This document shows, one piece after another, positions 34,110 to 42,695 of a DNA stretch of 64,000 nucleotides. A program made the translations under genes and the position numbers. Source of the DNA: Clostridia bacterium (lineage in GTDB: Bacteria > Bacillota > Clostridia > Christensenellales > Pumilibacteraceae); contig JAFXKH010000009.1 in assembly GCA_017531795.1 (NCBI GenBank), positions 22,443-86,442 on the forward strand, written 5' to 3'. The notes below the pieces were generated by a model that searched no databases, was not told the origin of the DNA, and saw only the letters and a program-made list of their open reading frames with translations. The number at the start of each line of letters is the position of its first letter. Position 1 is the stretch's first letter.

Positions 34110-35375
34110 CTAAACGCAAGAAATTTTAACTCTTTTTATTTTTCCGCCCAATAAACTTATTTTTTCTTCTAATTTATAATATCCACGATCTATGTGATGA
34201 ACGCCCATTATTTCCGTTTTCCCCTCTGCTTTCAAACCTGCTAATACAAGAGAAGCCCCTCCGCGTAAATCTTCCGCGCGTACCTGTGCTGAGTGAAGAT
34301 GCGCGCCACGTACCGTGCCCGCCCGTCCGCACACTGTAATATCTGCGCCCATTTTTATCAGTTCCGCGACGTGGCGAAAACGGTTTTCAAAAAGATTTTC
34401 AATTATGTAACCTCTACCGATTGATGATGACATTAACGCTGTTATAGGGGCTTGTAAATCGGTAGGAAATCCCGGATACGGTTTAGTTTCGATTTTATTT
34501 ATCATGCGGAGAGAGCCGTTGCTTTCCACCGTTATACTCTCCGGTCGCTCGGTGATTTTTACGCCGGCATAACGAAGTTTTTCGGTAAGGGCGGTTAACC
34601 AATCCGAACTTATACCGTGCACAGTTACTTTTCCACCGCACATACTTCCCGCAATAAGATACGTGCCCGCTACGATACGGTCACGTATGGGCGAGTACGT
34701 TCCGCCATGCAATCTCTTAACGCCGTCCACAGTTATAGTAGACGTTCCTGCTCCGTGAACATTTCCGCCCATTGCGTTTATGAAGTTTTGTAAGTCCACG
34801 ATTTCCGGTTCGCTCGCAACGTTTTTAAGTACCGTTCTGCCTTCGGTCAGCGTGGCAGTCATTATCAAGTTTTCGGTTGCGCCTACGCTGGGAAAGGCTA
34901 AGGTTACGTTCCCAGCGTGAAGCCGTCTACCGTCAGAGCGAAGTTTTTCATTGTCCTCGTCAATAATAACACCCAATTTTTTCAGTCCGTCAAGGTGCAA
35001 ATCTATCGGACGAAGCCCTATATCACAACCGCCCGGATAACTAATTTCCGCCCGTCTGAATCTGGCAAGCAAAGGTCCGAGAATAAATACGGAAGAACGG
35101 AGCGCGCCCGTAAGTTCATGATTGACTGCGCTGAAATGAAGACCTTTGCAATCAATGACGATACTATCCCCCGTAATTTCGTATTTGCCACCCAGACTTT
35201 TTATTATTCCCAGCATATTTTCTACGTCGCTGAGCAGTTCGCAATCATGCAAAACCACCATGTCTTTTATCATAGCGCAACAAGCGATTATTGGCAACAC
35301 CGCATTTTTTGCCGAAGAAACGTTTATTTCGCCGCGCAATGGACGACCGCCCTCAATTATGTACTTATCACTCAT
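34110..35375 (-). CDS. murA: UDP-N-acetylglucosamine 1-carboxyvinyltransferase MurA
   Basis: First committed enzyme of peptidoglycan synthesis: transfers enolpyruvate from PEP to UDP-GlcNAc. 421 residues of the EPSP-synthase fold. The catalytic loop reads YPGGCDIGLRPIDLH with Cys at about 117, the residue alkylated by fosfomycin; the KNAVLPI segment near the N-terminus and AEDLRGGASLVLAGL near the C-terminus are also typical. ATG 35375 follows GGGGGC. Grouped with ftsQ rather than the main mur cluster. Confidence 0.95.
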   Translation of the reverse strand: MSDKYIIEGGRPLRGEINVSSAKNAVLPIIACCAMIKDMVVLHDCELLSDVENMLGIIKSLGGKYEITGDSIVIDCKGLHFSAVNHELTGALRSSVFILGPLLARFRRAEISYPGGCDIGLRPIDLHLDGLKKLGVIIDEDNEKLRSDGRRLHAGNVTLAFPSVGATENLIMTATLTEGRTVLKNVASEPEIVDLQNFINAMGGNVHGAGTSTITVDGVKRLHGGTYSPIRDRIVAGTYLIAGSMCGGKVTVHGISSDWLTALTEKLRYAGVKITERPESITVESNGSLRMINKIETKPYPGFPTDLQAPITALMSSSIGRGYIIENLFENRFRHVAELIKMGADITVCGRAGTVRGAHLHSAQVRAEDLRGGASLVLAGLKAEGKTEIMGVHHIDRGYYKLEEKISLLGGKIKRVKISCV

Positions 35376-35387
35376 ATAGCCCCCATT

Positions 35388-35891
35388 TTATAATCTTAAA
35401 ATACCGACAAACATTAAAATTGCGCTTGCCATTTTCATCAGCCACTCGGAAAACCCTAACAGTTTTGCGGTATACTGCCCTAACGTAAGCAATACGAAAT
35501 GCATATACATAAGCACGAACGGAAAAAATAGAAAATATTCGACGTCGTACGAGGCGAGTGTAGCAAACGCCGAATCTATGGAAAGTGAAACGCCCAATAG
35601 TGTCAGAAAGAAAAAACCTTCTTTTTCTTTTTTTAGACCTTGACATAGTCCTTTATTTTTTTTCACAGGCAAAAGCCCTTTTGCCCCTAATACTATAAGT
35701 ATGCACGCAGACAGAATATTAAGTACTGTTTGTTGTTCGTTCAATAGGACTGAAAAGAAAATCGCAATTACGGGAAGAAAGAAAGAGTATGCGGATGCGT
35801 AAAGCAACGACATAGTAGAATATTTGCCACCCATAGATATTCCTGCAACGTATGCGTCAAGACTAACGGCTAAAATCGTTATGATAATCAT
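35388..35891 (-). CDS. MntP/YtaF-family membrane protein (putative manganese efflux pump)
   Basis: 167 residues and about six transmembrane helices. The pseudo-repeat motifs VSLDAYVAGISMG (residues 10-22) and VSLSIDSAFATLA (about 103-115) carry the intramembrane aspartates of the MntP family. YtaF, a sporulation membrane protein in B. subtilis, belongs to the same family, so the substrate is uncertain. ATG 35891 has AAGGAG 6 nt upstream. First gene of the mntP-murA-ftsQ group. Confidence 0.82.
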   Translation of the reverse strand: MIIITILAVSLDAYVAGISMGGKYSTMSLLYASAYSFFLPVIAIFFSVLLNEQQTVLNILSACILIVLGAKGLLPVKKNKGLCQGLKKEKEGFFFLTLLGVSLSIDSAFATLASYDVEYFLFFPFVLMYMHFVLLTLGQYTAKLLGFSEWLMKMASAILMFVGILRL

Positions 35892-35959
35892 GGGCAACTC
35901 CTTAGTATCTTACTTTATGGTATGCTGTAAAATAGTAAAGAGTGAAAACGTAAAAAATA

Positions 35960-35994
35960 AAAAATCCATTACGTTTTATTCGTAATGGATTTTT
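35960..35994 (-). terminator. terminator of the coiled-coil gene
   Basis: AAAAATCCATTACG and CGTAATGGATTTTT, 7-nt loop; on the minus strand followed by a long T-rich run. Confidence 0.9.
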
Positions 35995-36011
35995 CGCTTT
36001 TCAAATTATTA

Positions 36012-39000
36012 TTATTTATTGTTTTTATAAGATTTAGGCTTTTCAGCGTTAATGCCGTCCATAAGTCCCGCCATCTTGGAGAGTTCAGATTTGAGTTTAT
36101 CAATAGAATCTTCAAGGTCAGCGTCGGCATTTCCGTCTTCTTTACCCTGCATAACGCCTAAGGTATACTTGATATTTTCAAGTTCGTGACGTACTTCTTC
36201 GTCTGCGCCTTTTTCTCCAAGTTTGCTTGCGATCTCTTCAGACATCTTTTCCGAAGTTTCGACTTGCTTATCCAGTTTCGCTACCATCTTATTCATAAGA
36301 TCAAGCATAAGCGCCTGCGTTTCTTTCTGCTCTGCAATGGTCTGTTTGAGCTGAACGACTTCGTCCGCTTCGGTTGCCTTCTTATGAGCATCCGCTGCCT
36401 CGCGGGCTTCGGTCATAAGATCACGTACTTCATCAAGTTTGGCGGTAATCGTAGATGTATCTACTCTTATTCCGTCCGTACCGATGGAAAGAAGAGAGGC
36501 GAGTTCTTCTCTGACTGCGCTAAGCTCGTCAACTATAATGTTGTTGTAGCTTTCGTAATTCTGCTCTTCTCCGTCCGAAACGGCAGCCATATTGATCGCA
36601 AAAATCTGCTCTCTAAGAGATTGTATCTCGGCTACTATCTTATCGGTAGACGCCGTTTCTTTCTCTTTCTTTTCAAGGCGTTCTTTCATAAGCTGGAATT
36701 CTTCGCGGAGAGCGAGAATTTCGTTCATAACGCCGTAATCAGGTTCTTCTCTTATTGCGCGAACGTCTTCGTAAATATCTGCAATAACGCTCTCAATATG
36801 CGAATTGTCGGGAACATTGATTTGTGCTTTAAGCGCAGATATATCCGATTTAAGGGCAGACAAATCGTTTTTGAGTTCCTTAATCTCATTTACGATAAGT
36901 TCAGTTTCAACACCGCTCTGCTTGTCTTCCGACAAATTTTCAGGAACTACTACGGTTAAGTCTAACTCATCAATTTGTTTTCTTACGCCTGCGACCGCTT
37001 CAATGAGTTCATTTATTCGGGAATCTTCGGAAGGCATAAGATTTATGTCTGCAATTTGATTCTGTATTGCGGAAACGGCTTCGAGTAATTCGGTTAAGCG
37101 AGCATCTTCCGTAACTTTAACGCTTTCAGTCGAGTGAAGATCTATATTACCCAACGTTTCTGCAAGCTCGTCGCGAAGTTCGTCAATCTTTACGCCTACG
37201 CTACTGTCGGACATACTCGCTACAACGCGCTTGATTTCAGCAATATCTTCTATTATTGAATCGGGAATTTCTGCTTTTGAAACAACGGGCGCGGAAACGA
37301 TTACAGGCTTATCTGCATCTTCGGTAGCGACTGCGTTTGCGTTGATGTTTTCTGCAAAAGAAGCGATATCTGCGCGAATTGCAACAAGTTCATCATAAAC
37401 TGCTGACGAGGGCGCATCTGCTATGCCGTCTGCATTTGCATCGTCACCCTTTACTTCCGCAAGACTGTTAATTATTCCCGTAACTTCATCTTTATAAGAC
37501 TGTACTTCGTCACGAAGAGAAACGATTTCTGAAAGGAAAAGATTTACTTCGTCGGGAGTAGACACGCTCATTTTTTGCGCGCTTTCATTTTCGGAAAGCG
37601 TGTTCATTTCAGTATGAAGAGTCTTTACTTCCTGAAGAAGTTGATTGATATCGTCGTTGTCCGGATCAATAGATACTTCATCGCCAACGAAAGCATCAAG
37701 AGCATTTTTTATATGCTCTACGCTATCCAACAGTTTTTCTCTGTCTGCGCGCGCAGATTCGGTTTCTTCGATAAGTCTGCGAAGTTCTCCGCCTGCGGAA
37801 GTAGTCACCGCACCGTTAGCGATTTCTGCGCGGAGAAGATTTACGGCGTTGGTAAGCGCGCTTACCGTTGCATCGTCCGTCTTAACTTCTTCAGAAGAAG
37901 TGACTTCTTCAATAAAGTCACGAACTACGCTACGGGGAGATAATCCCGCTTTATCATGAACGAGTTTGGGGAAAGTAACGAATTCGCCGTAAGCAAGATA
38001 GCAAAGTTGTTCGAGAGCAACCGCCATTTCTTCCGAGCATCTACGGAGTTCAGATTCGTCCGTAAGGAATACGAGTTCTGATCCAAGACGGATAAGGTCG
38101 TTGTAAAGTACGTCGTTTTCAACTGCTTTCTTTCCCGATTGAAGTTTATTCTTCAAATCAACGATAAGCGGAAGTTTATCAACCGCGACACCCGTTTTCT
38201 TGTCTTTTGCAAGTATGGTTGCATTTATGAACTCAACCGCAATAGTAAGTACGTCGCCTTTAAGCGTACTTTTGATTTTTGCGCTTACAGGCAGTTTTGC
38301 GAATACTTCCACGCCGTCAATCGTAAGCTGAGAACTCAGGATATAATCAACAAGTCCGTTGTATGCATCTACTACGTCAAGAACGTAACAATCGTCAATC
38401 GCTGAAAGTTCGCTCTCAAGCTTGCGCATCATATCAAGTTTTTCAGCCATTCCGCACGACTTGGAATAAACTGCCGATTTCGTTGCCGATAACGTATCGT
38501 AAAGACCGAGAAGTTTCAGCTCTTTTTCATATTCAGAAAGAGGAAGTTTACCGAGAGTAAGTTTGATCTCCACTAAGCGACGGAGAATTTCGGGATTTTC
38601 GTTTGACGTACGCCATTTGTGAAGTTTCGCCACACCTCTTTTCACGCAAGGAGTGTCAGTCTTTTCCTTACTCTGAGAAACGGAAAGAAGCGCTTTTTTA
38701 ATTTCGGCAAGTTCGGTCATGATTTCAGCGTAACCTTTTACGTCCTGCTCGATTTCTTTCTTTTCAGGAGATGGAGCAACGACCGCAACGGGCGTGGGAA
38801 TCTCTTCCTTGCCTTTCTTCATGCCACGGATTTCACTCATAAGCTTTTCTTCCTGTTGCTTATTTTCTTTTTCCATAGCTTCTTTAATTTTATTTATTTC
38901 AGCTTGAAGAGTTTGAGACTGTTGCAGTTTAGAAAGTTCGTCACGCAGACGATTTATCTCATTGTACAACGCAACCTCTCCCGGAGTGGTAGGCGCCGAT

Positions 39001-39260
39001 TGGTTTTGATATATTCCTCTTGCGTTTGAAGAAGATAAGTTTCTTTTCAATTCGGCAAGTTCGTCCAATACTTTATTGATTTTATCATCGTCAATATCGT
39101 CGGAAAGATCAAAATCGTCAAAGTCGTCCAACTCATCATACGAATCGTCAATAACTCCCGTTATGACGTCGTCAGAATACTCTTCCTGTTCGGTAATCTC
39201 AGCGTCAAGAATTTCTTCCTCTTCAAGATTTTCGGGGAAATTTTCATTGTACGTTTCCAT
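36012..39260 (-). CDS. large acidic coiled-coil protein, unknown function
   Basis: 1082 residues, no recognised domain, no signal peptide and no clear membrane segment, so probably cytoplasmic. The first 65 residues are extremely acidic (runs such as DDFDDFDLSDDIDDDK). A heptad-rich body follows with repeated units of the form ELxxLRxEIxxL, for example NEIKELKNDLSALKSDISALKAQ near 770-790 (cited here only as a pattern), separated by short Ser/Thr/Asp loops, and a basic end SYKNNK. A less coiled, Leu/Ala-rich globular part lies around residues 200-430. ATG 39260 has AGAGGA 6 nt upstream. Own promoter and terminator; neighbours are mntP-murA-ftsQ and serC. It could be a scaffold in division or chromosome organisation, but nothing proves it. 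Confidence 0.75.
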   Translation of the reverse strand: METYNENFPENLEEEEILDAEITEQEEYSDDVITGVIDDSYDELDDFDDFDLSDDIDDDKINKVLDELAELKRNLSSSNARGIYQNQSAPTTPGEVALYNEINRLRDELSKLQQSQTLQAEINKIKEAMEKENKQQEEKLMSEIRGMKKGKEEIPTPVAVVAPSPEKKEIEQDVKGYAEIMTELAEIKKALLSVSQSKEKTDTPCVKRGVAKLHKWRTSNENPEILRRLVEIKLTLGKLPLSEYEKELKLLGLYDTLSATKSAVYSKSCGMAEKLDMMRKLESELSAIDDCYVLDVVDAYNGLVDYILSSQLTIDGVEVFAKLPVSAKIKSTLKGDVLTIAVEFINATILAKDKKTGVAVDKLPLIVDLKNKLQSGKKAVENDVLYNDLIRLGSELVFLTDESELRRCSEEMAVALEQLCYLAYGEFVTFPKLVHDKAGLSPRSVVRDFIEEVTSSEEVKTDDATVSALTNAVNLLRAEIANGAVTTSAGGELRRLIEETESARADREKLLDSVEHIKNALDAFVGDEVSIDPDNDDINQLLQEVKTLHTEMNTLSENESAQKMSVSTPDEVNLFLSEIVSLRDEVQSYKDEVTGIINSLAEVKGDDANADGIADAPSSAVYDELVAIRADIASFAENINANAVATEDADKPVIVSAPVVSKAEIPDSIIEDIAEIKRVVASMSDSSVGVKIDELRDELAETLGNIDLHSTESVKVTEDARLTELLEAVSAIQNQIADINLMPSEDSRINELIEAVAGVRKQIDELDLTVVVPENLSEDKQSGVETELIVNEIKELKNDLSALKSDISALKAQINVPDNSHIESVIADIYEDVRAIREEPDYGVMNEILALREEFQLMKERLEKKEKETASTDKIVAEIQSLREQIFAINMAAVSDGEEQNYESYNNIIVDELSAVREELASLLSIGTDGIRVDTSTITAKLDEVRDLMTEAREAADAHKKATEADEVVQLKQTIAEQKETQALMLDLMNKMVAKLDKQVETSEKMSEEIASKLGEKGADEEVRHELENIKYTLGVMQGKEDGNADADLEDSIDKLKSELSKMAGLMDGINAEKPKSYKNNK

Positions 39261-39326
39261 AGCAATTCCTCTCATATTATTTAATAGCAGTCACCATATA
39301 GGACATAAATACACTATTATGCATAT

Positions 39327-39355
39327 ATTATACTTGTTTTCAATCCAATTGTCAA
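39327..39355 (-). promoter_or_regulatory. consensus sigma-A promoter of the coiled-coil gene
   Basis: Minus strand TTGACA (39350-39355), 17 bp, TATAAT (39327-39332). Confidence 0.88.
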
Positions 39356-39380
39356 TACTTAGATAATATATTCTTTATTA

Positions 39381-39411
39381 TTTTCTTAATGCAACCTTGT
39401 TTTCTTAATGC
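39381..39411. repeat. 12-bp direct repeat upstream of serC
   Basis: TTTTCTTAATGC at 39381-39392 and again at 39400-39411, a 19-bp step, between the two divergent promoters. Possibly a regulator binding site. Confidence 0.45.
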
Positions 39412-39457
39412 GACTTACAATTAAGTACAAAATATATTCTTTTTAGCCTTGAAACAG

Positions 39458-39486
39458 TTGATAATTTCAAAAGGAAAGTGTATAAT
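39458..39486 (+). promoter_or_regulatory. sigma-A promoter of serC-serA
   Basis: TTGATA, 17 bp, TATAAT, 39 bp before the serC ATG. Confidence 0.85.
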
Positions 39487-39525
39487 CTTTATTGAAAAAA
39501 ATTTTTCTATGGAGATGATTTGAAA

Positions 39526-40602
39526 ATGAGAGTTTACAATTTTTCCGCGGGACCTTCTATGCTTCCGCTTACCGTACTCGAAAAAGTAAAGGCTCAGCTT
39601 ACCGATTACAACGGAACGGGCATGAGCGTTATGGAAATGAGTCACCGCTCAAAGCCTTATCAGGAAATAAATGATAAAGCAGAGAGCCTTCTCAGAGAAC
39701 TCCTTTCCGTTCCCGAAAATTACGATATAATTTTCGTTCAGGGTGGAGCATCTACACAGTTCGAAGCAGTTCCTCTCAATCTCGGCGTAAATAAAAAAGC
39801 CGATTATATCGTAACGGGCAACTTTGCAAAAAAAGCGTTCAAAGAAGCAGGAAAGTTTACCGACGCCGTATGCGTAGCATCAAGCGAAGACAAAAACTTT
39901 ACTTTTATCCCCAAGGTTGAAGCCAACGCTTTCCGTAAAGATGCGGACTACGTACATATCTGTTATAACAACACTATTTTCGGTACTCATTATAATTACG
40001 TTCCTGAAACGGGAGATATTCCTCTCGTTGCAGATATGAGTTCTTGTATTCTCAGCGAAGAAATAGACGTAAGCAAGTTCGGCGTTATTTACGCAGGCGC
40101 GCAGAAAAACGTCGGCCCTGCTGGAACGACTATCATTATCGTAAGAAAAGATTTGCAGGATAAATTCCAGCCTATCTGTCCTACTATGCTTAAATGGGCT
40201 ACGCAGACCAAAGAAAAGAGTCTTTATAACACTCCTCCCTGCTGGTCTACTTACGTAGCAATGGAAGTATTCCAATATCTCAAAGACAACGGCGGAATCA
40301 AGGCAATGCATGAGATTAACGTCAAGAAAGCAGGTATGCTTTATGATTTCATTGACAACTCTGATTTCTATACGAACAGAGTAGAAAAGGCTGACCGTTC
40401 GCTTATGAACGTGCCTTTCGTTACCCGCGATGCGGAAACGGACGCGAAGTTCATTTCCGAGGCATCAAAAGCAGGTTTCGTATCTCTCAAAGGTCACAGA
40501 CTCGTGGGTGGAATGAGAGCAAGTATTTATAACGCTATGCCCGTTGAAGGCATAGAAAAACTCATTGAGTTCATGAAGAAGTTTGAACTCGAAAATAAAT
40601 AA
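39526..40602 (+). CDS. serC: phosphoserine aminotransferase
   Basis: PLP enzyme converting 3-phosphohydroxypyruvate and glutamate to phosphoserine. 358 residues starting MRVYNFSAGPSMLP, as in the family; the PLP lysine is in AGAQKNVGPAG near residue 197, and GHRLVGGMRASIYNA closes the active site. A ribosome binding site GGAGATGAT lies upstream; ATG 39526 matches family N-termini, while TTG 39520 is closer to the ideal spacing. Operon with serA (13-bp gap); serB is not nearby. Confidence 0.95.
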   Translation: MRVYNFSAGPSMLPLTVLEKVKAQLTDYNGTGMSVMEMSHRSKPYQEINDKAESLLRELLSVPENYDIIFVQGGASTQFEAVPLNLGVNKKADYIVTGNFAKKAFKEAGKFTDAVCVASSEDKNFTFIPKVEANAFRKDADYVHICYNNTIFGTHYNYVPETGDIPLVADMSSCILSEEIDVSKFGVIYAGAQKNVGPAGTTIIIVRKDLQDKFQPICPTMLKWATQTKEKSLYNTPPCWSTYVAMEVFQYLKDNGGIKAMHEINVKKAGMLYDFIDNSDFYTNRVEKADRSLMNVPFVTRDAETDAKFISEASKAGFVSLKGHRLVGGMRASIYNAMPVEGIEKLIEFMKKFELENK

Positions 40603-40615
40603 TTCGGAGAAAAAT

Positions 40616-41776
40616 ATGAAAAAGATACTCGCACTTAACAATATTAGCAAAATTGCAGAGAATAAACTTAAAGCGGATTATGAATTTTCGACCGATTGCA
40701 AAAATCCCGATGCAATAATCCTTCGTTCTTTCTCTATGCACGATTACGATTTACCTGAAACCGTTCTTGCCGTTGCGCGCGCAGGCGCAGGTACTAATAA
40801 TATTCCTGTTGCGGAATACGCAAAAAAAGGCGTGGTAGTATTCAATACTCCCGGAGCAAACGCTAATGCGGTAAAAGAACTCGTTATTGCTTCCCTTCTT
40901 ATGTCGGGTAGAAAAATAGTGGACGGTATCAAATGGACGGACACGCTCAAAGGAAAGGGCGCGGAAGTAGGAAAACTCGTTGAAAGCGGCAAAAAGGCTT
41001 TCGTAGGCAGAGAAATTACCGGCAAAACGTTGGGCGTAATCGGTCTTGGCGCAATCGGTATTCTCGTCGCAAACGCGGCTCTGGCTCTCGGTATGGAAGT
41101 AGTTGGTTACGATCCTTACCTTACCACCGACCACGCGCTCAGACTTGACACGAAGGTTAACGTCGTTGATACTTTGGACGAACTTATGTCGGCAAGTGAT
41201 TTCGTTACCGTTCATGTGCCTTTTATGGATTCCACCAAAAACACCATCAACGCAGACAATATCGCAAAAATGAAAAAAGGCGGAGCGATTATCAACCTTG
41301 CCCGTGGCGGACTCGTTGACAGCAAAGCCGTTCTCGATGCGCTTGCTTCCGGTCAACTTTCCCGTTACGTAACCGACTTCCCTTCCGACGATCTTATCGG
41401 CGTTCCCAACGTTGTGGCAATGCCTCACCTTGGCGCGTCTACTCCCGAAGCGGAAGACAACTGCGCAATCATGGCTGTTGCAGAACTTAAAGACTTCCTT
41501 GAAAACGGTAATATCCGCAACTCGGTTAACTTCCCCGCTTGCTACGCTCCCAGATGTGGCGCATCGAGAATTACCGTTATTCATAAGAACGAAAAGAGCG
41601 TTATTTCTGCTATAACCGATATTATCGGTAAAGCAGGTTGTAACATTGAAAACTTCGTAAGTCAGTCCCGTGGCGAATACGCTTACGCAATCGTTGACAC
41701 TACTGAAGAACTTTCAGCAGACACCGTTGCAACCGTAAGCGCGCTTCCTTCGGTAATTAAATGCAGAGTTATTTAA
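40616..41776 (+). CDS. serA: D-3-phosphoglycerate dehydrogenase
   Basis: NAD-dependent first step of serine synthesis. 386 residues. The Rossmann motif GLGAIGILVA is near residue 145; the catalytic Arg is in NLARGGLVD (about 228), with a downstream acid and MPHLGAS (His about 278). A C-terminal ACT domain (about 315-386) probably binds serine as feedback inhibitor. This is the short form without the intervening domain. ATG 40616 has CGGAG upstream; the open frame from 40583 overlaps serC and is rejected. Confidence 0.94.
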   Translation: MKKILALNNISKIAENKLKADYEFSTDCKNPDAIILRSFSMHDYDLPETVLAVARAGAGTNNIPVAEYAKKGVVVFNTPGANANAVKELVIASLLMSGRKIVDGIKWTDTLKGKGAEVGKLVESGKKAFVGREITGKTLGVIGLGAIGILVANAALALGMEVVGYDPYLTTDHALRLDTKVNVVDTLDELMSASDFVTVHVPFMDSTKNTINADNIAKMKKGGAIINLARGGLVDSKAVLDALASGQLSRYVTDFPSDDLIGVPNVVAMPHLGASTPEAEDNCAIMAVAELKDFLENGNIRNSVNFPACYAPRCGASRITVIHKNEKSVISAITDIIGKAGCNIENFVSQSRGEYAYAIVDTTEELSADTVATVSALPSVIKCRVI

Positions 41777-41798
41777 TACATATATTTATTGTAAGAAA

Positions 41799-41833
41799 TA
41801 AACGGGTTCACTTTTGACGTGAGCCCGTTTTTC
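41799..41833. terminator. terminator between serA and thiN
   Basis: AAACGGGTTCAC, 7-nt loop, GTGAGCCCGTTT plus T tract; one wobble pair. Serves convergent genes. Confidence 0.88.
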
Positions 41834-41850
41834 TTTATACTTTTTCCTTA

Positions 41851-42447
41851 TTATTCCCTTTCTGAAACGGCAAGGACCTCGCCTGAAACAACCTGAACTT
41901 TTGCATTGTCGTACGGTTCGTTACTCACTCCGAGGCTATCCTTATCCGTTAATGTGAATTTGCCCGAATATTTGCAATTTTCTATCAGTACTTCGGCAGT
42001 TGACGTCAAAGCAATAAGGGACAAATATCCGCCTGACGGAAATTCTTTTACCCCGTCAATTATTTCCAACGAAGTACCGTCACTTATTATTCGAGCGTGA
42101 CCTCCACGCGCTTTTATCCACTTCAAGCAGTTTACGTTCGCAAGCGTATGTGATAATCTACCGCCCAATGCAGAGTACAATTCAAATCTTCGATAATTTC
42201 TTTCCCAGCCCTCGGCAATCGCCACGAAGGTGTCTGTATCGTCTTTTATTGGATTAAGGACTATCGTTTCTCCCTGAGGAACGTACCCAAGCGAATCAAA
42301 GTCACCAAGAGCAACGTCCACTCTCATCCCACATTTTTTTGCGTACTCATAACCGCCGTCCACCGCAATCACAAAATCCTTTTCGGTAGGCGTAAAGTTA
42401 AGAGCAGACTGCTCGCCCGCGCATATTAAGTAACAGATACCTTTCAT
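41851..42447 (-). CDS. thiN: thiamine pyrophosphokinase
   Basis: Transfers pyrophosphate from ATP to thiamine, giving TPP. 198 residues; catalytic-domain motifs AVDGGYEYAKK (about 31-41) and LGDFDSLG (about 50-57), then the TPK-type C-terminal beta domain. ATG 42447 has no Shine-Dalgarno and is 6 nt after a TATAAT box, so probably leaderless. The frame extends upstream to 42525, across its own promoter. Divergent from riboswitch-controlled thiT: import and activation of thiamine sit side by side. Confidence 0.93.
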   Translation of the reverse strand: MKGICYLICAGEQSALNFTPTEKDFVIAVDGGYEYAKKCGMRVDVALGDFDSLGYVPQGETIVLNPIKDDTDTFVAIAEGWERNYRRFELYSALGGRLSHTLANVNCLKWIKARGGHARIISDGTSLEIIDGVKEFPSGGYLSLIALTSTAEVLIENCKYSGKFTLTDKDSLGVSNEPYDNAKVQVVSGEVLAVSERE

Positions 42448-42453
42448 AATCGA

Positions 42454-42482
42454 ATTATACAACAATCGGCTATAATTATCAA
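42454..42482 (-). promoter_or_regulatory. sigma-A promoter of thiN, leaderless geometry
   Basis: Minus strand TTGATA (42477-42482), 17 bp, TATAAT (42454-42459), 6 nt to ATG 42447. Confidence 0.7.
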
Positions 42483-42491
42483 GTAAAATAC

Positions 42492-42520
42492 TTGACTTGA
42501 AGGAATAAATGATATAAACT
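42492..42520 (+). promoter_or_regulatory. sigma-A promoter of the thiT riboswitch transcript
   Basis: TTGACT, 17 bp, TAAACT. The expected start near 42527 is immediately before the TPP aptamer. Confidence 0.75.
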
Positions 42521-42526
42521 ATCAAT

Positions 42527-42622
42527 AGCTTAGGGGCGCTACTGTTAGCGTAGCTGAGAATTTACCGTCAAGGTAAAAGTCCCTTTGAACCTGTGGGTTA
42601 GTACCCGCGTAGGGAAAGCATG
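42527..42622 (+). promoter_or_regulatory. TPP riboswitch (THI element)
   Basis: Conserved aptamer pieces are GGGGCGCT, GCTGAGA, TCCCTTTGAACCTG and the 3' part ACCCGCGTAGGGAA. Senses thiamine pyrophosphate and controls the downstream terminator before thiT. Confidence 0.95.
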
Positions 42623-42648
42623 GATTGTAAAATTTTTTCAGTGCAATC

Positions 42649-42674
42649 ACCGTTCCCCTACGGAACGGTTTTTT
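42649..42674 (+). terminator. riboswitch expression-platform terminator
   Basis: ACCGTTCC, loop CCTAC, GGAACGGT and six T. Its TTCCCCTACG is complementary to the aptamer's 3' CGTAGGGAA (one bulge), giving an antiterminator pairing when TPP is absent. Confidence 0.88.
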
Positions 42675-42695
42675 GTTTTCCCAAAGGAGTCGGTT

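Noticed and set aside
36186-36959. 257-codon plus-strand frame inside the coiled-coil gene
   Set aside because: Phe/Arg-rich translation typical of antisense to Glu/Lys-rich coding sequence; no expression signals.
40751-41584. 277-codon minus-strand open frame opposite serA
   Set aside because: Antisense shadow of a well-conserved gene; no start signals or recognisable protein.
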